Of a stretch of DNA of 64,000 nucleotides, positions 44,990 to 53,047 are shown piece after piece. The notes beneath the pieces are model-generated. The model worked only from the letters and a program-made list of their open reading frames with translations, ran no database searches and was not told the DNA's origin. Origin of the DNA: Jonesia quinghaiensis DSM 15701. GTDB lineage: Bacteria > Actinomycetota > Actinomycetes > Actinomycetales > Cellulomonadaceae. The first letter of the stretch is position 1; every line of letters starts with the position of its first letter. A program made the position numbers and the translations under genes. The stretch lies in the NCBI RefSeq assembly GCF_000423205.1, contig NZ_AUHN01000006.1, positions 1 to 64,000 on the forward strand, read 5' to 3'.

Positions 44990-47900
44990 CACAACCCCCA
45001 ACACCAACCCTCAGCGCACACGACATATCCCAGCTCCTCAACCAACCACCACCCACCCCAGAGCAAGCGGCAATCATCGAAAGTCCACTGGAATCGCTCC
45101 TGGTCATAGCTGGCGCAGGCTCCGGGAAAACCGAAACAATGTCTGCCCGAGTCGTATGGCTCATAGCAAACGGGCTCGTTGAACCCCAAAAAATCCTCGG
45201 CCTCACCTTCACCCGGAAAGCCGCAGGAGAACTTGCCGAACGTATCCGCACCCGGCTCACTCAACTCGCCCACGCCACTGGCCGGGAAAACACCCACGCA
45301 CTCGACGTCCTCGACCGCCCAACTATTTCGACATACAACTCATACGCGGCAAGCATCGTCACCGAACACGGTCTGCGCATCGGACGAGAACCTGGCGCAC
45401 GGCTCCTCAGCGAAGCCAGTTCATGGGCCATGGCCTCAGCAATTGTCGAGAGATGGCACAGTGATTTAGACACCGAAAACGCTGTCACCACCATCACTGA
45501 GGCAGTACTACAACTCGCCGGTGAAACAGCCGAGCACCTGCTGACTATTGACGAAGCGCGCGCAGCCCTCGACCACCTCATCGAACCCCTCCAAGACCTA
45601 CCGGTCCGCGGGCGCGCCATGAAATCGGACGTCCTCAAACTCGGGCGGACACTGGCACTCCGACGCCAAATCCTGGACCTCGTTGAGGAATACCACACCA
45701 CCAAGCGCCGCACAGACTCCATGGACTTCTCCGACCAAGTCGCCCTCGCCGCCCAACTCGCCATGACCCACCCCATTGTTGGCGCAGGAGAGCGAGAACG
45801 ATTTTCCGTCGTCCTCCTCGACGAATACCAAGACACGTCCTACGCCCAAATTCAGCTCCTCAAAGCACTCTTTGGCCGCGAACACCCCGTGACCGCTGTA
45901 GGCGACCCCAACCAATCGATCTACGGGTGGCGAGGAGCAAGCGCCTCAGGGCTCGCCCGGTTCCCCACAGACTTCCCCACAACCGGAGGGCGGCGCGCAG
46001 CAATCGCCAACCTGACAACATCGTGGCGCAATGATGTAGCAATACTTGATGCCGCGAACGTCACCGCAGCACCCTTAGCGCACGACTCAGTCATCGACAT
46101 TTCGCCCCTACAACCCCGCCCCGGCGCAGGGCACGGGACAGTCACCGTTGGATACTCACTGACCGCCCATGACGAAGCAGACGCTATTGCGCAGTACCTT
46201 AAAGAACACTTCGTCCCAGGCGCCACCACCGCAGCGGTCCTCTGCCGAGCACGAAAACAATTCGCCCTCCTCGAGGAACGACTACGTGCGGCAGGCCTAC
46301 CAGTTGAAGTTGTCGGACTCGGAGGACTACTCAACACCCCCGAAATCGTCGATATCGTGTCACTACTAGAAGTCGTCCACGACCCATCCCGCGGCGACTC
46401 CCTCATGCGGTTACTGACCGGGCCACGCTTCCACCTCGGTGCAATGGACCTCTACACGTTAGGTGTATATGCCCGCCACCTCGCGAGAAACGCAGGAAGG
46501 AACAACGCACACGGCGCAACCGAAGCCGCTGAAGAACGTTCCATCATCGACGCCCTAGCCCAACTGCCCGCTGCGAGTTGGACAGCGTCAAGCGGAGAAA
46601 GTTTCAGTGCCGCCGGCCACGCCCGCCTCGTGTCTCTGTCACAACTCATTGACCAGCTACGGCGCCAGACATACCTTCCACTTCCCGACCTCGTGGATAC
46701 GGTGGAGCGGGCACTAGGCTTGGACGTCGAAGTTGCCCTGAAAGCGCGCCAACAGCGCTCGCAGCATGGGGCTATTGACCCGATCGATCCCTGGGGGCGC
46801 GCACACCTTGATGCCTTTCGATCAGTGGTCTCAGACTTTGCCGCTCACGCTGTGCACCCCACGTTGGGTGCAGTGTTGGCGTGGTTACACGATGCGCGAG
46901 TACGTGAACGCGGACTTGATCGTCCAACGGGACATAGCAACCCGCACGCCGTGCAGCTCATTACAGTGCACGCCTCTAAAGGGCTCGAATGGGACATCGT
47001 TGCTGTCCCAGGGTTGAGCGATGGCGTCTTTCCTTCAACAGCAGCGACGAAAGAAAGCGGCCCGAGAGATTCGGGATGGATCAGTTCGCTGGGCACTTTA
47101 CCCTTTTCGATGCGTGGAGATGCACGCGACTTACCGGAACTTGATATCAGCGCAGCCGACGACGACGCAGATTTGCTCGCACTTATTGACGATTTTAAGA
47201 GTCGTTGCGGGGAATACCAGGTTGCTGAAGAACGACGCCTCGCCTATGTTGCTTTCACTCGGGCACGGGCTGCACTGTTTGTTTCGGGGGCCTGGTGGCG
47301 GTCGGGAAAAAACCCACAACCCCCTTCCCCTTTCCTGACAGAATTGTTGAACCACACAGGCGTGGCTCACGCCGATGTGGTGACAGACCCGGGGACAGAG
47401 AATCCCGCACCCCAAGAATCAGAAACAGCTCTCTGGCCGTTGCAAGCAGTGGATGACATTGTTGCGCGCAGTGCAGAACTTGTCGCCCACCATTCGCAGG
47501 TTCTCGCAGCGCACAGCGCTGATTCTGAGGAACGGGATAGTAAGCCGCTTATTTCTGCTGAAGGTATTGACCTCACAAGCCTTGCGGAACTGTTAGAAGC
47601 AGAGCAGCAACAACGAACGGGGGATAGCCCAACGTTCCCCGATCATTTGTCGGTGTCAGCTCTTGTTGAACTCTCAGCAGATGCCTCTGCCTATCTCATG
47701 CAGTATCGCCGCCCGGTCCCGCGACGACCATCAATCCAGTCCCGGCGAGGAACCACGTTTCATTTATGGGTTGAGCAGTTTTACGGGACAACTGCGCTGT
47801 TCGATATGGAGGACCTCAGCGAGTTTGATGCTGAGGCTAGTGAAGAAGATCTCTCCTTGGATGCACTACAAGCAACGTTTGAAGCGTCCATGTGGGCTAC

Positions 47901-48249
47901 CCGCACCCCGCGCGAGTTGGAAGCAAACATCGATGTGGTGCTAGCAGGGACCGTGGTGAGAGCGCGCATTGACGCTGTTTTTGATGACCCGGCAACAGGC
48001 GGTGTGGTCGTTGTTGACTGGAAAACAGGTAGGGCACCTCAGGATGCAACCCAGCGCCGACATCGTGAAGTGCAACTTGCTGTGTACCGCCTTGCCTGGG
48101 CGACGTGGTCAGGTATGCCGCTGGAGAAAGTCTCAGCCGCGTTTTACTACGTAGCTGAAGATCTCACTGTGACCCCTGAGGTGCTGATGAGTAAAGAAGA
48201 CATCGAAGGCCTTATTCGTTCGGCAGCTGGTGGGCCAATATCTGGGTGA
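44986..48249 (+). CDS. adnA: AdnA-like helicase-nuclease subunit
   Basis: A 1087-residue partner of AdnB. Motor motifs: Walker A GAGSGKTE (~42-49), TFTRKAAGEL, LLDEYQDTS, GDPNQSIYGWRGA, VHASKGLEWD and AFTRAR. The C-terminal RecB-type nuclease has RARIDAVFDD and VVDWKTG; no Fe-S cysteines are seen here. With AdnB it should process DNA ends for recombination. Codon use shifts near 46740 from C/A-rich to G/T-rich third positions. It converges with the phosphotransferase-like gene. Confidence 0.9.
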   Translation: MTQPPTPTLSAHDISQLLNQPPPTPEQAAIIESPLESLLVIAGAGSGKTETMSARVVWLIANGLVEPQKILGLTFTRKAAGELAERIRTRLTQLAHATGRENTHALDVLDRPTISTYNSYAASIVTEHGLRIGREPGARLLSEASSWAMASAIVERWHSDLDTENAVTTITEAVLQLAGETAEHLLTIDEARAALDHLIEPLQDLPVRGRAMKSDVLKLGRTLALRRQILDLVEEYHTTKRRTDSMDFSDQVALAAQLAMTHPIVGAGERERFSVVLLDEYQDTSYAQIQLLKALFGREHPVTAVGDPNQSIYGWRGASASGLARFPTDFPTTGGRRAAIANLTTSWRNDVAILDAANVTAAPLAHDSVIDISPLQPRPGAGHGTVTVGYSLTAHDEADAIAQYLKEHFVPGATTAAVLCRARKQFALLEERLRAAGLPVEVVGLGGLLNTPEIVDIVSLLEVVHDPSRGDSLMRLLTGPRFHLGAMDLYTLGVYARHLARNAGRNNAHGATEAAEERSIIDALAQLPAASWTASSGESFSAAGHARLVSLSQLIDQLRRQTYLPLPDLVDTVERALGLDVEVALKARQQRSQHGAIDPIDPWGRAHLDAFRSVVSDFAAHAVHPTLGAVLAWLHDARVRERGLDRPTGHSNPHAVQLITVHASKGLEWDIVAVPGLSDGVFPSTAATKESGPRDSGWISSLGTLPFSMRGDARDLPELDISAADDDADLLALIDDFKSRCGEYQVAEERRLAYVAFTRARAALFVSGAWWRSGKNPQPPSPFLTELLNHTGVAHADVVTDPGTENPAPQESETALWPLQAVDDIVARSAELVAHHSQVLAAHSADSEERDSKPLISAEGIDLTSLAELLEAEQQQRTGDSPTFPDHLSVSALVELSADASAYLMQYRRPVPRRPSIQSRRGTTFHLWVEQFYGTTALFDMEDLSEFDAEASEEDLSLDALQATFEASMWATRTPRELEANIDVVLAGTVVRARIDAVFDDPATGGVVVVDWKTGRAPQDATQRRHREVQLAVYRLAWATWSGMPLEKVSAAFYYVAEDLTVTPEVLMSKEDIEGLIRSAAGGPISG

Positions 48250-48275
48250 CCCTCCCTGAAGCGCTCCTGGGCTGC

Positions 48276-49589
48276 TTAGGTGTTCGTCTCAGGTGAGCGG
48301 TCGGGGCGAGGTGCCTTCACCTGGGAGAATGCCACGGTTGGAGTGTCAGCGTAGGGCTGTGGGGGGCGCCGGTGAGTGTAGTCCGGAATCACCAGGTCTG
48401 TGAGTGTAGCCCAGGCGTCGTCTGTCGGGGCGGTGTCTGATGTTGGGGCTTCAGCAGATGAGGCTGGTGTGAAGAACAGCGGTATGCCACCGGTTTCGGC
48501 GATGGGTGCTCGCCGTGGGTCTTGAGGTGCATCAACCGTTGGTGTTGCGCCTGTCGGGATAGCATTGTGGCCCGTAGCGGGCGATACCCCTGGGGTGATG
48601 GGGCCAGTGTCGCCAATGATGCGTTGTTTGCCGCGTTGAGGCACGGTAGAAGCTCCTTGGGTGACAGTGAATCGTTCATCGCCATCGAGAGCTACTTCAA
48701 GGTCGTAGAGCATTTCTTTTGCGTCAGCAATGACATCGTTGGCTCCGGTGCGAACACCGTGCAGCAGCCATTGTGCGAGGGCGAATTCGCTGGAGAAAGC
48801 CGCTCGGTCCATAAGGTGACGGTCTGCGCTCTCTGCGACGCGTAGGTTGTAAGCCTCGATGATCGATTCGAGGCAATCTGCAGGGGCCGCGGCGGTGAGC
48901 CAGGCGAGATCGTCGGCGGGGTCTCCACCTGTTACTGCGTCCCAATCAACGAGGCCTGAGACTTGCCCGTGCGCCATGATGACGCTGTCTTGCGATAGCT
49001 GAGTGTGCGTCACTACTGGTCTGAAGTGCCATAGGGCAACATTTTCTAGGGCTGATTCCCACCGGCGGAGAAGGGTGGGGGAGACCATGCCAGTTGCGGC
49101 GGCTTCGTCAAGTTCTGCTAGCCGACGTTCTCTGTGTTCTTGAGCGGTGTAGACCGGTAGGTTGCAGTCTTCGATGATGTTGAGCGGGAGTGAGTGTACC
49201 GCCGCTATTGCTCGCCCGAGTGACGCTGCAGCCCCTGGTCCAGGGCGCATGCGCTCAAGGACGAGGGGGTTGCCGCTGACACGTGGGTAGACAACAGCGC
49301 GTCCACCGTCAATGAGCGGCGCAGACCCTGCGATGCGTGGCACAACAAATGGCAGTTCACCGGAGTCAACGCTTGCGGCGATGCGGCTGAGGAAAGCTAC
49401 TTCAGCTTCGAGTTTCGCCCCTGCTGCGGAATCTTGGGGGATGCGCACCACCCATTGTCGGGTCTCGGAGTCAACGGCAACAGCAGCGAGATACCCATCT
49501 GCTGCGCGGATGGGGAAGGCGTGCCAGACGTCAAGGCCTGGTACGGCCACTGTTGCAAGGGCCGCGAGAGAAAGGGGTGAAGAGCGCAC
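48276..49589 (-). CDS. APH/choline-kinase-fold protein with altered catalytic loop
   Basis: A 437-residue protein: the first ~300 residues have the aminoglycoside/macrolide phosphotransferase fold, with TRQWVVRIPQD (nucleotide-binding Lys replaced by Arg) and the second metal motif GLVDWDAVTGGDPADDLAWL. The catalytic loop, normally HGDLHPGN, reads HTQLSQDS, so the catalytic Asp and the metal Asn are lost. The C-terminal ~130 residues are Pro/Thr-rich and disordered. It may bind a nucleotide or drug without phosphorylating it. It lies among DNA repair genes and 3 kb from whiB7. The start is GTG 49589. Confidence 0.75.
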   Translation of the reverse strand: MRSSPLSLAALATVAVPGLDVWHAFPIRAADGYLAAVAVDSETRQWVVRIPQDSAAGAKLEAEVAFLSRIAASVDSGELPFVVPRIAGSAPLIDGGRAVVYPRVSGNPLVLERMRPGPGAAASLGRAIAAVHSLPLNIIEDCNLPVYTAQEHRERRLAELDEAAATGMVSPTLLRRWESALENVALWHFRPVVTHTQLSQDSVIMAHGQVSGLVDWDAVTGGDPADDLAWLTAAAPADCLESIIEAYNLRVAESADRHLMDRAAFSSEFALAQWLLHGVRTGANDVIADAKEMLYDLEVALDGDERFTVTQGASTVPQRGKQRIIGDTGPITPGVSPATGHNAIPTGATPTVDAPQDPRRAPIAETGGIPLFFTPASSAEAPTSDTAPTDDAWATLTDLVIPDYTHRRPPQPYADTPTVAFSQVKAPRPDRSPETNT

Positions 49590-49646
49590 ACACCTAGGGT
49601 AATGGCAATGGTGATTCCTGCACGGTAGCGCCGGGCGGGCAGTGCG

Positions 49647-49937
49647 TTATTGGGTGGGATCTTCTTGTGTTGCCGAGGCTAGTTGTGCTTTGACGTCCTG
49701 TAGTGATGGGTTAGTCAGGGCGCTTCCGTCGGGGAAAACGAGGGTTGGTACCACACGGTTGCCGCCGTTGACAGCTTCAACGTATTCGGCGGTTCCGGGG
49801 ACCTCTTCAACGTTTATTTCTTCGTAGCCGATGCCAGCAGAGTCAAGTTGTGTTTTCAACCGGCGGCAGTAACCACACCATGTTGTTGAATACATGATGA
49901 CGTTGCCGGGTTGAGGGATGTGCGGTGCTGATGTCAC
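49647..49937 (-). CDS. mrx1: Mycoredoxin (glutaredoxin-like)
   Basis: A 96-residue thioredoxin-fold protein with the CGYC active site (C21-C24 in STTWCGYC) and VVPTLVFPDGS with the cis-Pro. This fits mycoredoxin-1, which reduces mycothiol-mixed disulfides. AAGGAG precedes GTG 49937. It is divergent from uvrD2, as Rv3198A is beside Rv3198c in M. tuberculosis. Confidence 0.9.
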   Translation of the reverse strand: MTSAPHIPQPGNVIMYSTTWCGYCRRLKTQLDSAGIGYEEINVEEVPGTAEYVEAVNGGNRVVPTLVFPDGSALTNPSLQDVKAQLASATQEDPTQ

Positions 49938-50066
49938 GGTGTCTCCTTGTAGGACTGGCGTGTCGCAGATGGGCGGGTGCGGGGATCCGCGGACTGTGGC
50001 ATGCACAACGTCGTGTTGCTTGTGCATATTCCCAGTGTGTCACTTGCACCTGACACAATGGGGTCG

Positions 50067-52076
50067 ATGTCCAGTGATCCTCAAGAAATTCTCGATGCCC
50101 TCGACCCGGACCAGCGCGAGGTCGCCATGGCCTTAACTGGGCCGGTGTGTGTGCTGGCTGGCGCTGGGACGGGGAAAACTCGCGCCATCACTCACCGCAT
50201 AGCGTACGGGGTACGCACTGGCATGTATGTGCCTACTTCTGTGCTCGCTGTGACATTTACTGCGCGCGCGGCGGGGGAGATGCGTGTCCGGTTGCGGGAC
50301 CTTGGGGTTCAGGGGGTGCAGGCCCGGACGTTCCACGCTGCAGCGTTGAAGCAGCTGGGCTATTTTTGGCCGAAGGTTGTGGGAGGGCCGCCTCCGCAGA
50401 TTGTCGAGTACAAAGCTCGAATTGTTGCTCAGGCAGCTACTCGTTTGGGGCTAGAGGCGGACCGTGTGACCGTGCGAGACCTTGCCTCGGAGGTGGAGTG
50501 GAGCAAGGTATCAATGGTCAGCGCGGCTGATTATGAAAAGGCTGCGACAGCTATTGGACGCCCAGCCCCAGCGGGTTTTGACCACAAAACAATCGCACGG
50601 CTGCTTGATAGTTATGAGGAAGTCAAAGAGCTTGGTGGGGTCATTGACTTTGAAGATGTTCTTCTCTTGTTGGGAGGTATTCTTCAGGACCGCACCGATG
50701 TTGCCCGTCAGGTGCGCGACCAGTATCGCCGGTTTGTGGTGGATGAGTATCAGGACGTGTCACCGTTACAGCAGTTTGTCCTTGACCAGTGGCTGGGTGA
50801 TCGACGTGAGTTATGTGTTGTTGGTGATCCAAGCCAGACGATTTACTCGTTCACCGGGGCAACCCCGCATCATCTTTTGAGTTTTGGGCAGCGGTACCGG
50901 GATGCCACAACGATTCGGCTGATCCGCGATTATCGGTCCACTCCGCAGATCGTCACGATGGCGAATCGGTTGTTGACCACCGCATCGGACAAACACCGTT
51001 TCCCTGTGCTTGATTTGCAGTCTCAGCGTGAGTCTGGTGCGGAAGTGTCTTGTGTGGTTTTCGCTGACGATGCGCGTGAAGCTGCCGGAATATCTGAACG
51101 GATCGCACGGGTCATTGCTCAGGGCGTAGCACCGCGCGATATCGCAGTGCTATATCGCACCAACTCTCAGTCTCAGGCGTTTGAGGAGGCTTTGGCCGCT
51201 GTTGGTGTGAGTTTCCAGGTGCGCGGTGGGGAACGGTTCTTCTCGCGTAAAGATGTGAGATCAGCACTTCTTATGTTGAAAGGTGCTGCTCGCTCAGCAC
51301 CTGATGATGTCTCACCAGCACAGGCAATTGAGGATGTTTTGCGCACAGCAGGGTGGTCCTCTACTGCGCCGCAGGCCCGTGGTGCAGCACGTGAACGTTG
51401 GGAAGCGTTGAATGCTGTGTGGGAGTTGACGCAAAGCTTGGGTGAGCAAGGCTTGGGATTGACGGAAATAGTTGGTGAACTTGATGAGCGTGCTCGCCAT
51501 CAACATGCACCAACTGTTGACTCAGTGACGTTAGCGTCACTGCACGCCGCGAAGGGCTTGGAGTGGTCGCATGTGTACTTGGCCGGGTTGAGCGAAGGGC
51601 TTATGCCAATTTCCTTGGCTCAGACGCCAGAGGCGGTCGCTGAAGAACGGCGGTTGCTGTATGTCGGGATCACCCGAGCTCAACATCAGTTGACGTTGTC
51701 GTATTCGCAGTCGCGTTCTGGAACTGGGCGAACCGCACGGCAAGTGAGTCGTTTTCTCGCCCCATTGTGGACAGGCCCACGCGATACTTCTCAGAAGCCT
51801 CAGCGGGGTGTGAGTGATCAGCGCGTCCCGCGTCCTCGTCGTGGAGAGATGCATGGAGAACTATTTGTGGAGTTACGGTCGTGGCGGAGCCAGTGGGCTG
51901 CGCAACACGATGTCGAAGACCACATGGTTGTCCCGACTACGGTGTTGCGCGCTTTAGCCACTCAACGCCCCGCAACGTGGGAGGCTTTTGTATCGACTCG
52001 TGGGGTCGGGCAAGAGCGTGCTGTGGCGTGGGGGGAGGAGGCTTTCGACATCATCCGAAAGTATGGACCTTCGTGA
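50067..52076 (+). CDS. uvrD2: UvrD2-type DNA helicase with HRDC domain
   Basis: A 669-residue SF1A helicase. Walker A GAGTGKT (~31-38), TFTARAAGEM, VVDEYQDVSPLQ, GDPSQTIYSFTGA, LHAAKGLEW and VGITRAQHQLT are intact. The C-terminal ~70 residues are an HRDC domain (VLRALATQRPATWEAFVSTRGVG). The tetracysteine motif that joins motor and HRDC in mycobacterial UvrD2 is missing: the linker has no Cys. ATG 50067 is chosen (GGGG nearby); ATG 50058 is possible. whiB7 lies directly downstream in the same direction, but with its own promoter. Confidence 0.9.
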   Translation: MSSDPQEILDALDPDQREVAMALTGPVCVLAGAGTGKTRAITHRIAYGVRTGMYVPTSVLAVTFTARAAGEMRVRLRDLGVQGVQARTFHAAALKQLGYFWPKVVGGPPPQIVEYKARIVAQAATRLGLEADRVTVRDLASEVEWSKVSMVSAADYEKAATAIGRPAPAGFDHKTIARLLDSYEEVKELGGVIDFEDVLLLLGGILQDRTDVARQVRDQYRRFVVDEYQDVSPLQQFVLDQWLGDRRELCVVGDPSQTIYSFTGATPHHLLSFGQRYRDATTIRLIRDYRSTPQIVTMANRLLTTASDKHRFPVLDLQSQRESGAEVSCVVFADDAREAAGISERIARVIAQGVAPRDIAVLYRTNSQSQAFEEALAAVGVSFQVRGGERFFSRKDVRSALLMLKGAARSAPDDVSPAQAIEDVLRTAGWSSTAPQARGAARERWEALNAVWELTQSLGEQGLGLTEIVGELDERARHQHAPTVDSVTLASLHAAKGLEWSHVYLAGLSEGLMPISLAQTPEAVAEERRLLYVGITRAQHQLTLSYSQSRSGTGRTARQVSRFLAPLWTGPRDTSQKPQRGVSDQRVPRPRRGEMHGELFVELRSWRSQWAAQHDVEDHMVVPTTVLRALATQRPATWEAFVSTRGVGQERAVAWGEEAFDIIRKYGPS

Positions 52077-52081
52077 TGGTG

Positions 52082-52129
52082 AAAAAAGTTCGTAAAAAAA
52101 GTTGCCTTGCTCACGAGCGGGCACATAAT
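52082..52129 (+). promoter_or_regulatory. WhiB7-type autoregulated promoter
   Basis: TTGCCT (52102-52107) and CATAAT (52124-52129) are 16 nt apart. An A/T-rich block (52082-52100, with runs of A) touches the -35. WhiB7 works with the primary sigma factor and uses its AT-hook to bind such a block just upstream of the -35, so positive autoregulation is expected. It lies 5 nt after uvrD2. Confidence 0.78.
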
Positions 52130-52199
52130 GTTGATTCTGTCAGTGAAAACGCGGCGTAGCGCGAAAGCGTGAGCCCTCAGCGATGGGAGGTGGAACGAA

Positions 52200-52343
52200 G
52201 TGAAAAACATGAATCTAGCGGCTATTGGATTGCCGCTCAACGATCAACGCTTCCGTTCCGGCTTCGATATGACCCATCGCTGGGAGCGTCCACAGGGTTT
52301 AACTTCTGTGGCTCCGCGGACTGACATCGGCTTACACAGGTAG
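52200..52343 (+). CDS. 47-codon leader ORF of whiB7
   Basis: A short ORF with a good ribosome binding site (GGGAGG at 52185-52190, 9 nt before GTG 52200) and stop TAG at 52341-52343. The peptide begins MKNMNLAAIGLPLNDQRF and contains HRWERPQG and the ending TDIGLHR. whiB7 leaders in other actinobacteria contain such ORFs. The last codons, 52312-52328, form one arm of the antiterminator, so ribosome position on this ORF can set the fate of the transcript. Confidence 0.82.
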   Translation: MKNMNLAAIGLPLNDQRFRSGFDMTHRWERPQGLTSVAPRTDIGLHR

Positions 52344-52405
52344 CGACAGGGATTGTCGTTTCACTGAGCTAAACCTGCTTTCGAGCAGATGTCATCACCG
52401 CGGAG
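52312..52405 (+). promoter_or_regulatory. Antiterminator pairing in the whiB7 leader
   Basis: 52312-52319 (CTCCGCGG) pairs with 52398-52405 (CCGCGGAG), and 52322-52328 (TGACATC) with 52388-52394 (GATGTCA): 15 bp around a small internal loop. The left arm lies in the leader ORF; the right arm is the left half of the terminator. Two little hairpins (52344-52358 and about 52375-52388) fill the gap between the arms. Confidence 0.75.
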
Positions 52406-52434
52406 GCCCACAGGGATCCGCGGTTTCGTGTTTT
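52397..52434 (+). terminator. Attenuator (intrinsic terminator) upstream of whiB7
   Basis: An 8-bp stem ACCGCGGA (52397-52404) / TCCGCGGT (52417-52424) with a 12-nt loop is followed by TTCGTGTTTT. It lies 92 nt before whiB7 and is mutually exclusive with the antiterminator. Confidence 0.78.
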
Positions 52435-52525
52435 GTGCACACTTTCTTGGTTGTCAGGTCAAGGCAACCAGACTGGCGCGTATCCCTCAACATTCAGATC
52501 ATTTGGGATATAACTGGAGGAAATT

Positions 52526-52906
52526 GTGCGATTAGCGGCGATGCTCGATGTCATGGAGACTGGAGCAACTGCCATCGTTTCACTTGGTCAGCACACTACT
52601 GCGCGTGTATCTACGCCGGGAGCTGCACCACTGACACACGATGAGAAAGGGGTCTTCAACGACCTCGTCCAAGCTCTCGTTCCTTGCCGTAACGACGACC
52701 CAGAACTGTGGTTCGCTGAGCAAGCAGGCGCCATTGAGCAGGCCAAAGCACTGTGCCAGCAGTGTCCTTTGGTTGCAGCTTGCCTACAAGGAGCGCTCGA
52801 CCGTGAAGAACCATGGGGAGTATGGGGCGGCGAAGTTTTTGTCGACGGGGCCATTGTCGCCCGCAAGCGTGGCCGCGGGCGGCCACGTAAATCAGAGGCT
52901 GCGTGA
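52526..52906 (+). CDS. whiB7: Transcriptional regulator WhiB7
   Basis: A 126-residue [4Fe-4S] WhiB protein that switches on intrinsic resistance to ribosome-targeting drugs. Cluster cysteines are C54, C77, C80 and C86 (CQQC-x5-C). The G(V/I)WGG turn is at 98-102 and the C-terminal AT-hook RGRPR at 117-121, specific for WhiB7. GTG 52526 follows GGAGG by 5 nt. It is controlled by a long leader (52130-52525) with a leader ORF and an attenuator. Likely targets such as efflux pumps (for example the MFS gene at 16.6 kb) are possible but not shown. Confidence 0.95.
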   Translation: MRLAAMLDVMETGATAIVSLGQHTTARVSTPGAAPLTHDEKGVFNDLVQALVPCRNDDPELWFAEQAGAIEQAKALCQQCPLVAACLQGALDREEPWGVWGGEVFVDGAIVARKRGRGRPRKSEAA

Positions 52907-52941
52907 CATGAGCCTCACATCACCTGTACGCGCTAACCAGA

Positions 52942-52984
52942 ACACGGCGCCGGCCGTTATCGCCGGCGCCGTGTCGCTTTTTCT
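52942..52984 (+). terminator. Terminator after whiB7
   Basis: A perfect 13-bp stem ACACGGCGCCGGC (52942-52954) with 52962-52974, then CGCTTTTTCTC, a good intrinsic terminator 35 nt after whiB7. Confidence 0.88.
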
Positions 52985-53047
52985 CGGCACTTTCAGGGGC
53001 AAGTCCCTGCCTGTGTTACCCACATGATGAACGGCAGGCGCACAGTG

